Assembly: GCA_016195205.1 (NCBI GenBank)
Contig: JACQAB010000162.1
Span: forward strand, 1-6,300
Length of the DNA: 6,300 nucleotides
Direction: 5' to 3'
Source: Pseudomonadota bacterium
Lineage (GTDB): Bacteria > Pseudomonadota > Alphaproteobacteria > UBA9219 > RGZA01
Part shown: in pieces, positions 1 to 5,921 of the stretch
Numbering within the stretch: the first letter of the stretch is position 1
How the letters are laid out: the number at the start of each line of letters is the position of its first letter
Made by a program: the position numbers and the translations under genes
Notes under the pieces: generated by a model
Told to the model about the DNA's origin: nothing
Database searches by the model: none
The model's input: only the letters and a program-made list of their open reading frames with translations

Positions 1-219
1 CTGTTATTGCTGGGGCTGATCAACCTGCCGATCGTGAAATTCTCGGTAGATTGGTGGAACACGCTGCATCAGGGCGAGAGCATTTTCCGCAAGGCCGGGC
101 CCACCATTCACCCCACCATGCTGGCGCCCCTGTTCCTGATGACCGGCGCGGGATTTTTACTTTGCGCGGCGATCATCCTTTTGCGCATGCGCACGGCGCT
201 TTTGAGAAAAAGCCGGTAA
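1..219 (+). CDS. ccmC: CcmC haem exporter, C-terminal part (5' end outside window)
   Basis: This is the last 72 codons of a cytochrome c maturation protein C, an inner-membrane protein of the System I (Ccm) pathway. CcmC presents haem at the periplasmic face and loads it onto the chaperone CcmE. The frame is open from base 1 and ends at TAA 217-219. The visible part has the end of one membrane segment (LLGLINLPIVKFS), then the strongly conserved periplasmic stretch VDWWNTLHQ, then GPTIHPTM leading into a final membrane segment (about LAPLFLMTGAGFLLCAAIIL), and a short basic tail. The histidine of TLHQ is in the second periplasmic loop, where the family's haem-ligand histidine is expected (family knowledge). 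No ccmD follows, although ccmD is the usual next gene. Identity is secure; only the N-terminal part is missing. Confidence 0.93.
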   Translation: MLLLGLINLPIVKFSVDWWNTLHQGESIFRKAGPTIHPTMLAPLFLMTGAGFLLCAAIILLRMRTALLRKSR

Positions 220-232
220 ACACAAGCTTTTT
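207..232 (+). terminator. weak terminator-like hairpin at the end of ccmC
   Basis: AAAAAGC (207-213) is complementary to GCTTTTT (226-232), giving a 7 bp stem with a 12 nt loop that includes the ccmC stop codon. The right arm ends in a run of five T. The stem is A/T rich with only two G:C pairs, so it would be a poor intrinsic terminator and could be chance. Confidence 0.25.
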
Positions 233-256
233 CCGTATCTGGAATGGTTAATGCTT

Positions 257-349
257 GTTTCATGTTTTTTTTAGTTTCATGGTTTACAGAGGCTTAACGG
301 TGTTTTTGCTTTCATGAAAGCGGGATAGACTGAAGATGGAAAAAGAATC
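257..349. promoter_or_regulatory. candidate upstream region with TTTCATG repeats, a CtrA-like box and a GANTC site
   Basis: The gap between ccmC and the small gene at 384 is A/T richer than its surroundings. It holds three copies of TTTCATG (258-264, 275-281, 310-316). The first two are GTTTCATG, and the third extends to the palindrome TTTCATGAAA (310-319). TTTA-N7-TTAAC at 283-298 is one mismatch from the alphaproteobacterial CtrA site TTAA-N7-TTAAC, and GAATC at 345-349 is a GANTC site of the CcrM type. I could not place a convincing sigma-70 -35/-10 pair. The motifs are seen; any regulatory role is inference. Confidence 0.25.
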
Positions 350-350
350 A

Positions 351-368
351 AACGGCGTTTAGGCCGTT
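351..368 (+). other. small hairpin in the leader of the 384 gene
   Basis: AACGGC (351-356) pairs with GCCGTT (363-368) around a 6 nt loop. It lies directly upstream of the ribosome binding site AGGA (373-376) of the next gene. It has no T-tract, so it is not a terminator. It could shape the 5' leader of that mRNA, or be chance. Confidence 0.25.
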
Positions 369-383
369 GTTCAGGAAAAGATC

Positions 384-608
384 ATGCGTATGAACCTGTC
401 GCCCTCCGTTTACCTAGCCCTGTGCGGGCTGGTGAAAGACGCCCTTGAGGTCCCCAACGACGCCGAGCCCGTCCTGCACAAGGCGGCGGTGGAGCTGGCG
501 GCGGCCGTCACTGGGCCCGAGGAAGTGCCCGCGGAAGTGACCGAACGCCTCTCTGAAATCGTCGAGATGCGCGACGGCGCATTGCAAAGCAAGAAATCTG
601 CCGCTTAA
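384..608 (+). CDS. small acidic protein of unknown function (74 aa)
   Basis: I do not recognise this protein. The case that it is a real gene rests on a good ribosome binding site, AGGA at 373-376, seven bases before the ATG, and on a clean GC-rich frame ending at TAA 606-608. A second ATG two codons later (390) is possible but less well spaced. The product has a short hydrophobic N-terminal stretch (about residues 5-17, SPSVYLALCGLVK), then an alanine- and glutamate-rich, probably helical middle, a PEEVPAEV segment near residues 45-52, and a lysine-containing tail (SKKSAA). It has no signal peptide, no clear transmembrane helix, and no Cys/His metal motif. It sits where ccmD would be expected after ccmC. 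The lack of a proper single membrane helix argues against CcmD. A soluble cytoplasmic protein is most likely. Confidence 0.7.
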   Translation: MRMNLSPSVYLALCGLVKDALEVPNDAEPVLHKAAVELAAAVTGPEEVPAEVTERLSEIVEMRDGALQSKKSAA

Positions 609-610
609 AT

Positions 611-695
611 TTAGGGGCTAGGGGACTCAGGGGCTTAGGGGCTGGGTGACTTTATTCTTAGCCCCCGAGTCCCTTAGCCCCCTAGCCCCTTCTAA
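611..695. repeat. G-rich imperfect inverted repeat, copy 1, with G-quadruplex motifs
   Basis: The left arm (611-646) is a run of 7-9 bp units of the form GGGG(A)CT plus A/T. The right arm (658-695) is its imperfect reverse complement, built of CCCC(C)TAG/GAGTCCC units, with an A/T-rich centre near 651-658. On the + strand, G4 tracts at 614-617, 621-624, 630-633 and 638-641 are separated by 3, 5 and 4 nt, which fits the canonical G-quadruplex rule. The right arm has C tracts at 662-666, 671-673, 678-682 and 686-689, so the minus strand fits too. It begins just after the stop of the 384 gene and ends 9 nt before the glycosyltransferase ATG. A second copy lies at 3707-3792. Confidence 0.85.
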
Positions 696-704
696 GTTCC
701 AAGC

Positions 705-2372
705 ATGTTCTCTGTCATAGAGAAAATCCTCTTCCCCCATGAAAAGCGCCTGAGCCTGGCGGCCGCGGGCGTTTTGCTGCTGGCCAGCTTTTGCCTTTTC
801 CTGCCGGGGCTGTTTTCCCTGCCGCCCATCGACCGCGACGAGGCGCGCGTGGCGCTGGCCTCGCGGCAGATTGTCGACACCGGCAACTGGGCCGATACCG
901 GCTTTCCCGACACCCGTACTAAACCCGCCGGCATCTACTGGCTGCAGGCCGGCACCGTGAAACTGGTGCAGGCGCTGAGCACCGAACACGCCTCCGAGAT
1001 CATCGGGCTTTACCGCCTGCCCTCGCTGCTGGCCACGCTGCTTTCCGTGCTGCTGACCGGGGTGATCGGCGCGCGGCTGTTCGGCGCGCGCGCCGGGCTG
1101 ATAGCGGCGGTCCTGTTCAGCGCCACGCTGCTGGCGAATGTGCAGGCGCGACTGGCGATTGCCGATGCCGCGCTGCTGCCCTGCGTTTTGACCTGCGTGA
1201 TGGTACTGGCCAAAACCTATTCGCGCCAGAATTCCGCCCGCACGCTGAAACGCAAAGACTTCCTTTTGTTCTGGCTGGCGCTGGGCCTGGGGCTGGTGCT
1301 GAAAGGCCCGGCCATTCTGGTGGTCGTTATCGGTCTGCCGCTGGCAATGCGCGTGATGGGCGAACCTTTGGGATGGCTGCGCGCGCTGCGCCCGGTGCTG
1401 GGCATACCGTTAACGCTGCTGGTCATGCTGCCCTGGATTTTGCACGCCGCCCTGCCGCTGCACGACATTCCGGCGCATGATCTGCTTGTCCGCCTGTGGC
1501 AGGAGAAAAAATCCCACTGGGCGCCACCGGGGGTGCATACGCTTTTGTCATGGGGCGCGTTGTGGCCTGCCTCGCTGGTCATCTGGCTGGCGCTGCCCTG
1601 GCTGTGGCGCATGCGGGCCGAGCCGACTTTGCGCTTTTTGATCGCCTGGGCCTTGCCGGTTTACCTGCTTTTCGAAATCCTTCCGGTCAAACTGCCGCAA
1701 GATGTGCTGCCCGCCGCGCCCGCGCTGGCGCTGGCCGCGGCAGCTTGGCTTTCCTGCCGGGAACATGAAGGACGCCCGCATCCCCTGTGGCAGGCCGTTG
1801 TATTCATTCTATGGACGGCGTTGTCGCTGGTCCTGTGCCTAGTGCCGGCGGTGATGCCGGTTTTTGTGGAAAGCCAGATTTTCTTTTTTCCCATCTTCTT
1901 CGGCGGGCTGGCTTTGGGATTGGCGCTGGCCACCATCCAGCTGCTGCGCCGCGACCAGCGGCGGCTGGTGATTTTGCCTCTGGGTCTTTCCGGCGCGGCG
2001 CTGATTTTCGCGCTGTTCGGATTTCTGTTCATCGACATGCCCAGCCTGTTTCCTTCGGCGCGCCTCGCCGAAAAACTGGCCGAGCCTCCCGGCGATTGCA
2101 GCACCACGCCGCTTTTCGCCGCGGGCTTTGCCGAGCCCAGCCTGGTTTTCCTCACCCCGCCCGATACCAAATTCGGGCGCGGGGATGACGCCGCCCTGGC
2201 GCTGACCGCCGATCCGTGCCTCACCGTCGCGCTGGATGAAAAACAAATCCCTTCTTTCAAGGAAACACTGGAGCGCGTGGGCGGCCACGTTCAGAAATTC
2301 GCCGAAGTTAAAGGTTTCAATTACGCGCGCGGCGCGCCCGTAGTTCTGACGCTTTATCGCTCGGGTCCATAA
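705..2372 (+). CDS. ArnT/PMT-type polytopic membrane glycosyltransferase (555 aa)
   Basis: This is an inner-membrane glycosyltransferase of the GT-C fold. The family moves a sugar from a polyprenyl-phosphate carrier to an acceptor on the periplasmic side; in ArnT the transfer is of aminoarabinose to lipid A. After a first membrane helix (about residues 17-39) comes the periplasmic signature PPIDRDEAR (40-48). Its acidic residues correspond to the catalytic/metal-binding region of ArnT. It is followed by GNW (60-62) and TKPAGIYWLQ (72-81), matching the family KPxxxYW motif. About eleven further hydrophobic segments follow, with LKGP near residue 200, then a soluble C-terminal stretch of about 90 residues. 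The length equals that of ArnT. The ATG is the first start after an in-frame stop at 693-695, but it lacks a visible Shine-Dalgarno sequence. No arn sugar-synthesis genes are nearby, so sugar and acceptor are unknown. Confidence 0.85.
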   Translation: MFSVIEKILFPHEKRLSLAAAGVLLLASFCLFLPGLFSLPPIDRDEARVALASRQIVDTGNWADTGFPDTRTKPAGIYWLQAGTVKLVQALSTEHASEIIGLYRLPSLLATLLSVLLTGVIGARLFGARAGLIAAVLFSATLLANVQARLAIADAALLPCVLTCVMVLAKTYSRQNSARTLKRKDFLLFWLALGLGLVLKGPAILVVVIGLPLAMRVMGEPLGWLRALRPVLGIPLTLLVMLPWILHAALPLHDIPAHDLLVRLWQEKKSHWAPPGVHTLLSWGALWPASLVIWLALPWLWRMRAEPTLRFLIAWALPVYLLFEILPVKLPQDVLPAAPALALAAAAWLSCREHEGRPHPLWQAVVFILWTALSLVLCLVPAVMPVFVESQIFFFPIFFGGLALGLALATIQLLRRDQRRLVILPLGLSGAALIFALFGFLFIDMPSLFPSARLAEKLAEPPGDCSTTPLFAAGFAEPSLVFLTPPDTKFGRGDDAALALTADPCLTVALDEKQIPSFKETLERVGGHVQKFAEVKGFNYARGAPVVLTLYRSGP

Positions 2373-2442
2373 TCATTCCGTATTCAACACGAACAATGTG
2401 GCGGCTGGCTTGCCCCACCCGCCGGGTTCCTTCACACTTTGG

Positions 2443-2456
2443 TGAGAAGTTTCTCA
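2443..2456. promoter_or_regulatory. 14 bp palindrome, possible operator upstream of the beta-oxidation genes
   Basis: TGAGAA-GT-TTCTCA is a perfect 6 bp inverted repeat around a 2 bp centre, 117 bp upstream of the thiolase ATG. Its size suits a dimeric regulator of the TetR, GntR or MarR kind, which often control fatty acid degradation. It is unlike the two repeat families in this window. No clear -10/-35 pair was found near it. The palindrome is seen; operator function is inference. The rest of 2373-2478 holds nothing else I can support. Confidence 0.25.
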
Positions 2457-2478
2457 GTATCTTTAGCCTCTCTTTCAT

Positions 2479-2551
2479 GTCACCCCCGCGTAGGCGGGGG
2501 TCCATCTTACAAAAGCTTTTTTAGATGGATGCCCGCCTTCGCGGGCATGAC
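2479..2551. repeat. REP/BIME-like pair of inverted palindromic units (pair 1)
   Basis: Two 29 bp units face each other: 2479-2507 on the + strand and 2523-2551 on the - strand, separated by 15 nt that contain the palindrome AAAAGCTTTT (2511-2520). Each unit reads GTCA, a 7 bp stem arm, a GNAG loop, the complementary arm, then TCCATCT. The first unit has the CCCCCGC/GCGGGGG stem, the second TGCCCGC/GCGGGCA. The TCCATCT and AGATGGA ends also pair with each other. The thiolase ribosome binding site (AGGG, 2562-2565) follows directly. A related pair lies at 5922-6007. Such intergenic units recur widely in alphaproteobacterial genomes (established knowledge); their role here is unknown. Confidence 0.88.
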
Positions 2552-2572
2552 AAAATGGTTTAGGGTTCCGCC

Positions 2573-3709
2573 ATGAAAAACGCCGTTATCGCCGGATACG
2601 CACGTTCGCCTTTCACCCTTGCCAACAAGGGCGAGATGGCCGGCTTCCGCCCCGATGACATCGCCGCGCAGACCCTGCTGGGCCTGATCAAAAAAACCGG
2701 GGTGAACGTCAACGACATCGAAGATCTTATTCTGGGCTGCGCCTTCCCCGAGGGCGAGCAGGGGTTGAACCTCGCCCGCCTGGTGGTGCAATTGGCCAAG
2801 CTGCCGCAGCAGATTGGCGGCGCCACCGTGAACCGCTTCTGCGGCTCATCGATGCAGGCGGTTGAAATCGCCGCGGGTTCCATCGTCCTCAATGCCGGCG
2901 AGGTTTATCTGGCCGCCGGCGTGGAAAGCATGAGCCGCGTGCCGATGACCGGCTTCAACCCCCTGCCGCATCCCGACCTGGCGGTAGAATTGCCCGGCGC
3001 CTATATGGGCATGGGCCAAACCGCCGAGAACGTGGCGAAGAAATATAAAATCAGCCGTTCGGCGCAGGAAGAATTCGCCGTGCGCTCGCAGGAAAAGGCC
3101 GCCGCCGCTCGGGCCGCCGGAAAATTCAAGGACGAGATCATTCCCATCACCATCGACGGCGTTACGGTGTCGCAAGACGGCTGCATCCGCGAAGGCACCA
3201 CGCAGCAAAAGCTTTCCGAACTGAAGCCGGCGTTTGATGAAAAAGGCTCGGTGACCGCCGGAACGGCTTCCCCGCTGACCGACGGCGCGGCGGCCACGCT
3301 GGTGACTTCCGAAGACTATGCGCGCAAAGCCGGGCTGAAGCCGCTGGCGCGCATTAAATCCTTCGCCATCTGCGGCTGCGATCCGGAAATCATGGGCATC
3401 GGCCCGGTGGGCGCCACCAAAAAAGCCCTGGAACGCGCCGGCCTTGGCGTGTCCGACATCGACATTATTGAACTCAACGAAGCCTTCGCTTCGCAATCCA
3501 TCGCCTGCATCCGCGACCTGGGATTGAACGAAAAGAAAATCAACCTCGACGGCGGCGCCATTGCGCTGGGCCATCCGCTGGGCGCCACCGGCGCGCGCAT
3601 TGCCGGAAAAGTCGCGGCGCTGCTTCAGCGCGAAGGAAAGAAATTCGGCCTGGCCACGCAATGCATCGGCGGCGGGCAGGGAATTGCGATGATTCTGGAA
3701 GCTTTATGA
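2573..3709 (+). CDS. thiolase, acetyl-CoA acyltransferase (FadA/AtoB type, 378 aa)
   Basis: This cytosolic enzyme cleaves 3-ketoacyl-CoA with CoA in the last step of beta-oxidation, or runs in reverse as an acetoacetyl-CoA synthase. The active site is complete. The nucleophilic Cys90 lies in NRFCGSS (87-93), NEAF is at 302-305, His334 is in GHPLGATGAR (333-342), and the second active-site cysteine, Cys364, is in CIGGGQG (364-370). Further family marks are GVESMSRVPM near 117-126 and VTAGTASPLTDGAA in the middle, which resembles FadA more than AtoB. At 378 residues it is slightly short for the family (usually about 390-400), with no domain missing. AGGG at 2562-2565, seven bases before the ATG, supports the start. 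The next gene, for the preceding steps of the pathway, starts 93 bp downstream, so the two are probably one operon. Its TGA stop lies at the edge of the next inverted repeat. The chain-length preference cannot be read from sequence. Confidence 0.95.
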   Translation: MKNAVIAGYARSPFTLANKGEMAGFRPDDIAAQTLLGLIKKTGVNVNDIEDLILGCAFPEGEQGLNLARLVVQLAKLPQQIGGATVNRFCGSSMQAVEIAAGSIVLNAGEVYLAAGVESMSRVPMTGFNPLPHPDLAVELPGAYMGMGQTAENVAKKYKISRSAQEEFAVRSQEKAAAARAAGKFKDEIIPITIDGVTVSQDGCIREGTTQQKLSELKPAFDEKGSVTAGTASPLTDGAAATLVTSEDYARKAGLKPLARIKSFAICGCDPEIMGIGPVGATKKALERAGLGVSDIDIIELNEAFASQSIACIRDLGLNEKKINLDGGAIALGHPLGATGARIAGKVAALLQREGKKFGLATQCIGGGQGIAMILEAL

Positions 3710-3792
3710 GGGGCTAGGCGACTAGGGGGCTCGGGGGCTCGGTTGAAAATTGCATCTGAGTCCCCTAGTCCCCAAGCCCCTCAGCCCCCTGA
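3707..3792. repeat. G-rich imperfect inverted repeat, copy 2, with minus-strand G-quadruplex motif
   Basis: This is the same family as the repeat at 611-695. The left arm (3707-3742) starts with TGAGGGGCTAGG, whose TGA is the stop codon of the thiolase. The right arm (3757-3792) is its imperfect reverse complement. The first 26 bases of the left arm match the complement of the right arm with only about three substitutions allowing for alignment. C4 or longer tracts at 3762-3765, 3770-3773, 3777-3780 and 3785-3789, with gaps of 4, 3 and 4 nt, meet the canonical G-quadruplex rule on the minus strand. The element fills nearly the whole thiolase-dehydrogenase gap and ends next to the GGAG ribosome binding site (3794-3797). 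Confidence 0.85.
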
Positions 3793-3802
3793 TGGAGAAA
3801 AG

Positions 3803-5092
3803 ATGGTTGATTCGATTAAGAAAACCGCCGTCATTGGCTCCGGCGTGATGGGCAGCCAGATCGCCGCGCATCTGGCCAATGCCGGGTTCGAGGTGGTGCT
3901 GATGGACATCGTGCCCGATGGCGCATCGGACCCCAACCAGCTGGCCAAGGGCGCGCTGGACCGCATGAAAACCATGGATCCCGCGCCCTTCATGCACAGG
4001 GATTTCGTCAAGCGCGTCACCCCCGCCAACCTGCACGACGATTTGAAGCAGCTGGGCGAGGCCGACTGGATCATCGAAGCGGTGATTGAAAACCCCGCCA
4101 TCAAATCCGACCTGTACAAAAAAATTGACGGCGCGCGCAAGAAGGGTTCGATCATTTCCTCGAATACCTCCACCATTCCGCTCGACACGCTCACCCGCAA
4201 CCAGTCGGAAGCTTTTGCGCGCGATTTCCTGATCACCCACTTCTTCAACCCGCCACGCTACATGCGCCTCTTGGAACTGGTGGCCGGGCCGAAAACCGAT
4301 CCGGCGCATATCAAGCTGATGCGCGAAGTATGCGACGTCAAACTGGGCAAGGGGGTGGTGGACGCCAAAGACACGCCCGGCTTCATCGCCAACCGCATCG
4401 GCACCTATTGGATGGAAGCCGCCGTGCTGGTCGCCATCGATCTGGGTTTAACGGTTGAGGAAGCCGATGCCGTGCTCAGCAAGCCGGTGAACATGCCCAA
4501 AACCGGCGTGTTTGGCCTCATCGATCTGGTCGGCCTCGACCTCATGCCGCTGATTGCCAAAAGCTTCCTAGCCACGCTGCCGAAAGACGACGCCTACCGG
4601 GTTCTGCATCGTGACGTTCCGCTGTTTCAGAAAATGATCGCCGACGGCTACACCGGCCGCAAGGGCAAGGGCGGTTTTTACCGCCTCAACCGCGAGGGCG
4701 GTGGAAAAGTAAAAGAGGCCGTGAACCTGACTGACGGCAGCTATCGTAAAGCTTCTGAATCCAAACTGCCGCAACTGGAAATCGCCGGAAAAAATCTGCG
4801 CCTGCTCTGCGAGGGCAAGGATAAAATTTCCCAATATGCCTGGCGCGTGCTGCGCGACGGGCTCAGCTATGCCGCCTCCCTGGTGCCGCAGATTGCCGAA
4901 AACATTATCGCCGTCGATCAGGCCATGTGCCTGGGCTACAACTGGGGCGACGGGCCGTTTCAGCTGCTCGATCGCCTGGGCGCCGACTGGTTCGCCGCCC
5001 GGCTGAAAGCCGAAGGCAAGCCCGTGCCGCCGCTGCTGGAAAAAGCCGCGGGCAAGGGCTTCTACACCGTGCGCGACGGGCGCATGCACTAA
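3803..5092 (+). CDS. 3-hydroxyacyl-CoA dehydrogenase half of a bifunctional beta-oxidation enzyme (429 aa)
   Basis: The cytosolic enzyme oxidises 3-hydroxyacyl-CoA to 3-ketoacyl-CoA with NAD+, feeding the thiolase encoded upstream. The N-terminal Rossmann domain has the dinucleotide motif GSGVMG (12-17) and SSNTS (119-123). The catalytic pair is His146 in THFFNPP and Glu158 in LLELV, 12 residues apart as in known family members, with DTPGFIANR (190-198) also conserved. A C-terminal helical domain follows, ending with a second repeat containing DQAMCLGYNWGDGPFQLLD (372-390) and KGFYTVRDGRMH. The start is ATG 3803, with GGAG at 3794-3797. A TTG at 3743 would add 20 residues encoded by the inverted repeat and is rejected. 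Homologues of this type continue through a linker into an enoyl-CoA hydratase domain, about 770 residues in all (recalled). Here TAA 5090-5092 ends it at the linker. The dehydrogenase domain looks intact and could work alone. Confidence 0.9.
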   Translation: MVDSIKKTAVIGSGVMGSQIAAHLANAGFEVVLMDIVPDGASDPNQLAKGALDRMKTMDPAPFMHRDFVKRVTPANLHDDLKQLGEADWIIEAVIENPAIKSDLYKKIDGARKKGSIISSNTSTIPLDTLTRNQSEAFARDFLITHFFNPPRYMRLLELVAGPKTDPAHIKLMREVCDVKLGKGVVDAKDTPGFIANRIGTYWMEAAVLVAIDLGLTVEEADAVLSKPVNMPKTGVFGLIDLVGLDLMPLIAKSFLATLPKDDAYRVLHRDVPLFQKMIADGYTGRKGKGGFYRLNREGGGKVKEAVNLTDGSYRKASESKLPQLEIAGKNLRLLCEGKDKISQYAWRVLRDGLSYAASLVPQIAENIIAVDQAMCLGYNWGDGPFQLLDRLGADWFAARLKAEGKPVPPLLEKAAGKGFYTVRDGRMH

Positions 5093-5889
5093 ATGAATCG
5101 TCCAACTTCTCGGTCGGCGCGAATCTGGGCCTGGCGCTGTTCGCCATCAACATCGCTTCCTGGGAAACGATTGAGATGCTGGTCCGCGAAGGCCAGAAAA
5201 CCTATGCCGCCATGCGCCGCGCGCCTTTTCCGGTGGTGGGTTCGATTCACGGCATGGCGCTGGGCGGCGGGTGCGAAGCGCATCTGCATTGCGACGCCGT
5301 GGTGGCGCATGCCGAACTTTACACCGGCCTTGTCGAAACCGGCGTGGGCGTGATGCCGGGCTGGGGCGGCTGCGTGCAGATGCTGGGCCGCGCCTACAAC
5401 AACCCCAAACAGCGCAAGGGGCCAATGCCCGCGCTGGCACAGGTGTTTGAACAGCTGGCGATGGCCAAAATTTCCAAATCCGCGTTTGAAGCGCGCGACA
5501 TGCTTTACCTGCTGGATGGCAAGCACCGCATCGTGATGAATTCCGATCGCCGCCTGTTCGAGGCCAAGCAAGTCGCGCTGGAACTCAGCGTCAATTACCA
5601 GCCGCCGACGCCATACACCTACCGCCTGCCGGGCCGCGCCGGAAAAGCGGCGCTGAACATGGTGATCGGCGCCATGAAAATGCTGGGCAAGGTCACGCCG
5701 CATGACGAAGTGGTGGCCGGCGTGCTGGGCGAGGTGCTGACCGGCGGCAAAACCAACATCATCAAAACCCTTACGGAAGACGAGATCTATGAACTTGAAT
5801 TCCAGGGCTTCATGAAGCTGATCCATAACTGGAACTCCATCGCCCGCATCGAAACCATGCTGGAAACCGGCAAACCCCTGCGCAACTAA
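5092..5889 (+). pseudogene. enoyl-CoA hydratase (crotonase) half, frameshifted and lacking its N-terminus
   Basis: This 265-codon frame is the second half of the same bifunctional enzyme, shifted to the -1 frame relative to the dehydrogenase. In full form it would hydrate 2-enoyl-CoA to 3-hydroxyacyl-CoA. It opens directly at the dehydrogenase stop with NESSNFSVGANLG. The oxyanion-hole motifs SVGANL (7-12) and GMALGGGCE (54-62) are present, and Glu62 and Glu82 (GLVETGVG) keep the 20-residue spacing of the two crotonase catalytic glutamates. It ends in the family tail METGKPLRN. The linker and the first strands and helix of the crotonase fold are absent. No start with a ribosome binding site fits: the first ATG in frame is 5176, inside the domain; a GTG at 4927 would read the dehydrogenase out of frame; the ATG at 5093 is in the wrong frame. 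The long clean frame suggests a recent deletion or an assembly error. Confidence 0.8.
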
Positions 5890-5921
5890 CCATGAAGCAA
5901 ACCCTCGCCACCAAACAAAGT

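Noticed and set aside
283..330. Sigma-70 promoter using TTTACA (283-288) as -35
   Set aside because: No TATAAT-like hexamer lies at 16-18 bp spacing; GATAGA at 324-329 is too far and a poor match.
2317..2505. Minus-strand frame of 62 codons beginning MDPRLRGGD
   Set aside because: Its start is made of the REP-like unit and the rest overlaps the glycosyltransferase 3' end; it is a known type of spurious frame produced by this repeat.
2479..2551. CRISPR or intrinsic terminator reading of the repeat pair
   Set aside because: Only two inverted units with no regular spacers, so not CRISPR. The T run at 2517-2522 follows a weak A/T palindrome and not the GC stem directly, so a terminator is not well supported.
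2846..3661. Long minus-strand frame of 271 codons inside the thiolase
   Set aside because: Antisense shadow of a GC-rich coding region; the + strand encodes an unmistakable thiolase with its full active site.
3743..3802. Extended N-terminus of the dehydrogenase from TTG 3743
   Set aside because: The extra 20 residues are encoded by the inverted repeat, and the family N-terminus and ribosome binding site both fit ATG 3803.
4927..5091. GTG start at 4927 for the hydratase frame
   Set aside because: It would translate conserved dehydrogenase sequence out of frame and has no family support; the frame is simply open by chance upstream of the junction.
5083..5095. Programmed -1 frameshift joining dehydrogenase and hydratase
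   Set aside because: No slippery heptamer is present, and a frameshift would not restore the missing first part of the crotonase domain.
5093..5353. Frame from ATG 5093 overlapping the dehydrogenase stop
   Set aside because: It is a low-complexity Arg/Trp-rich reading in the wrong frame of the hydratase and has no ribosome binding site.
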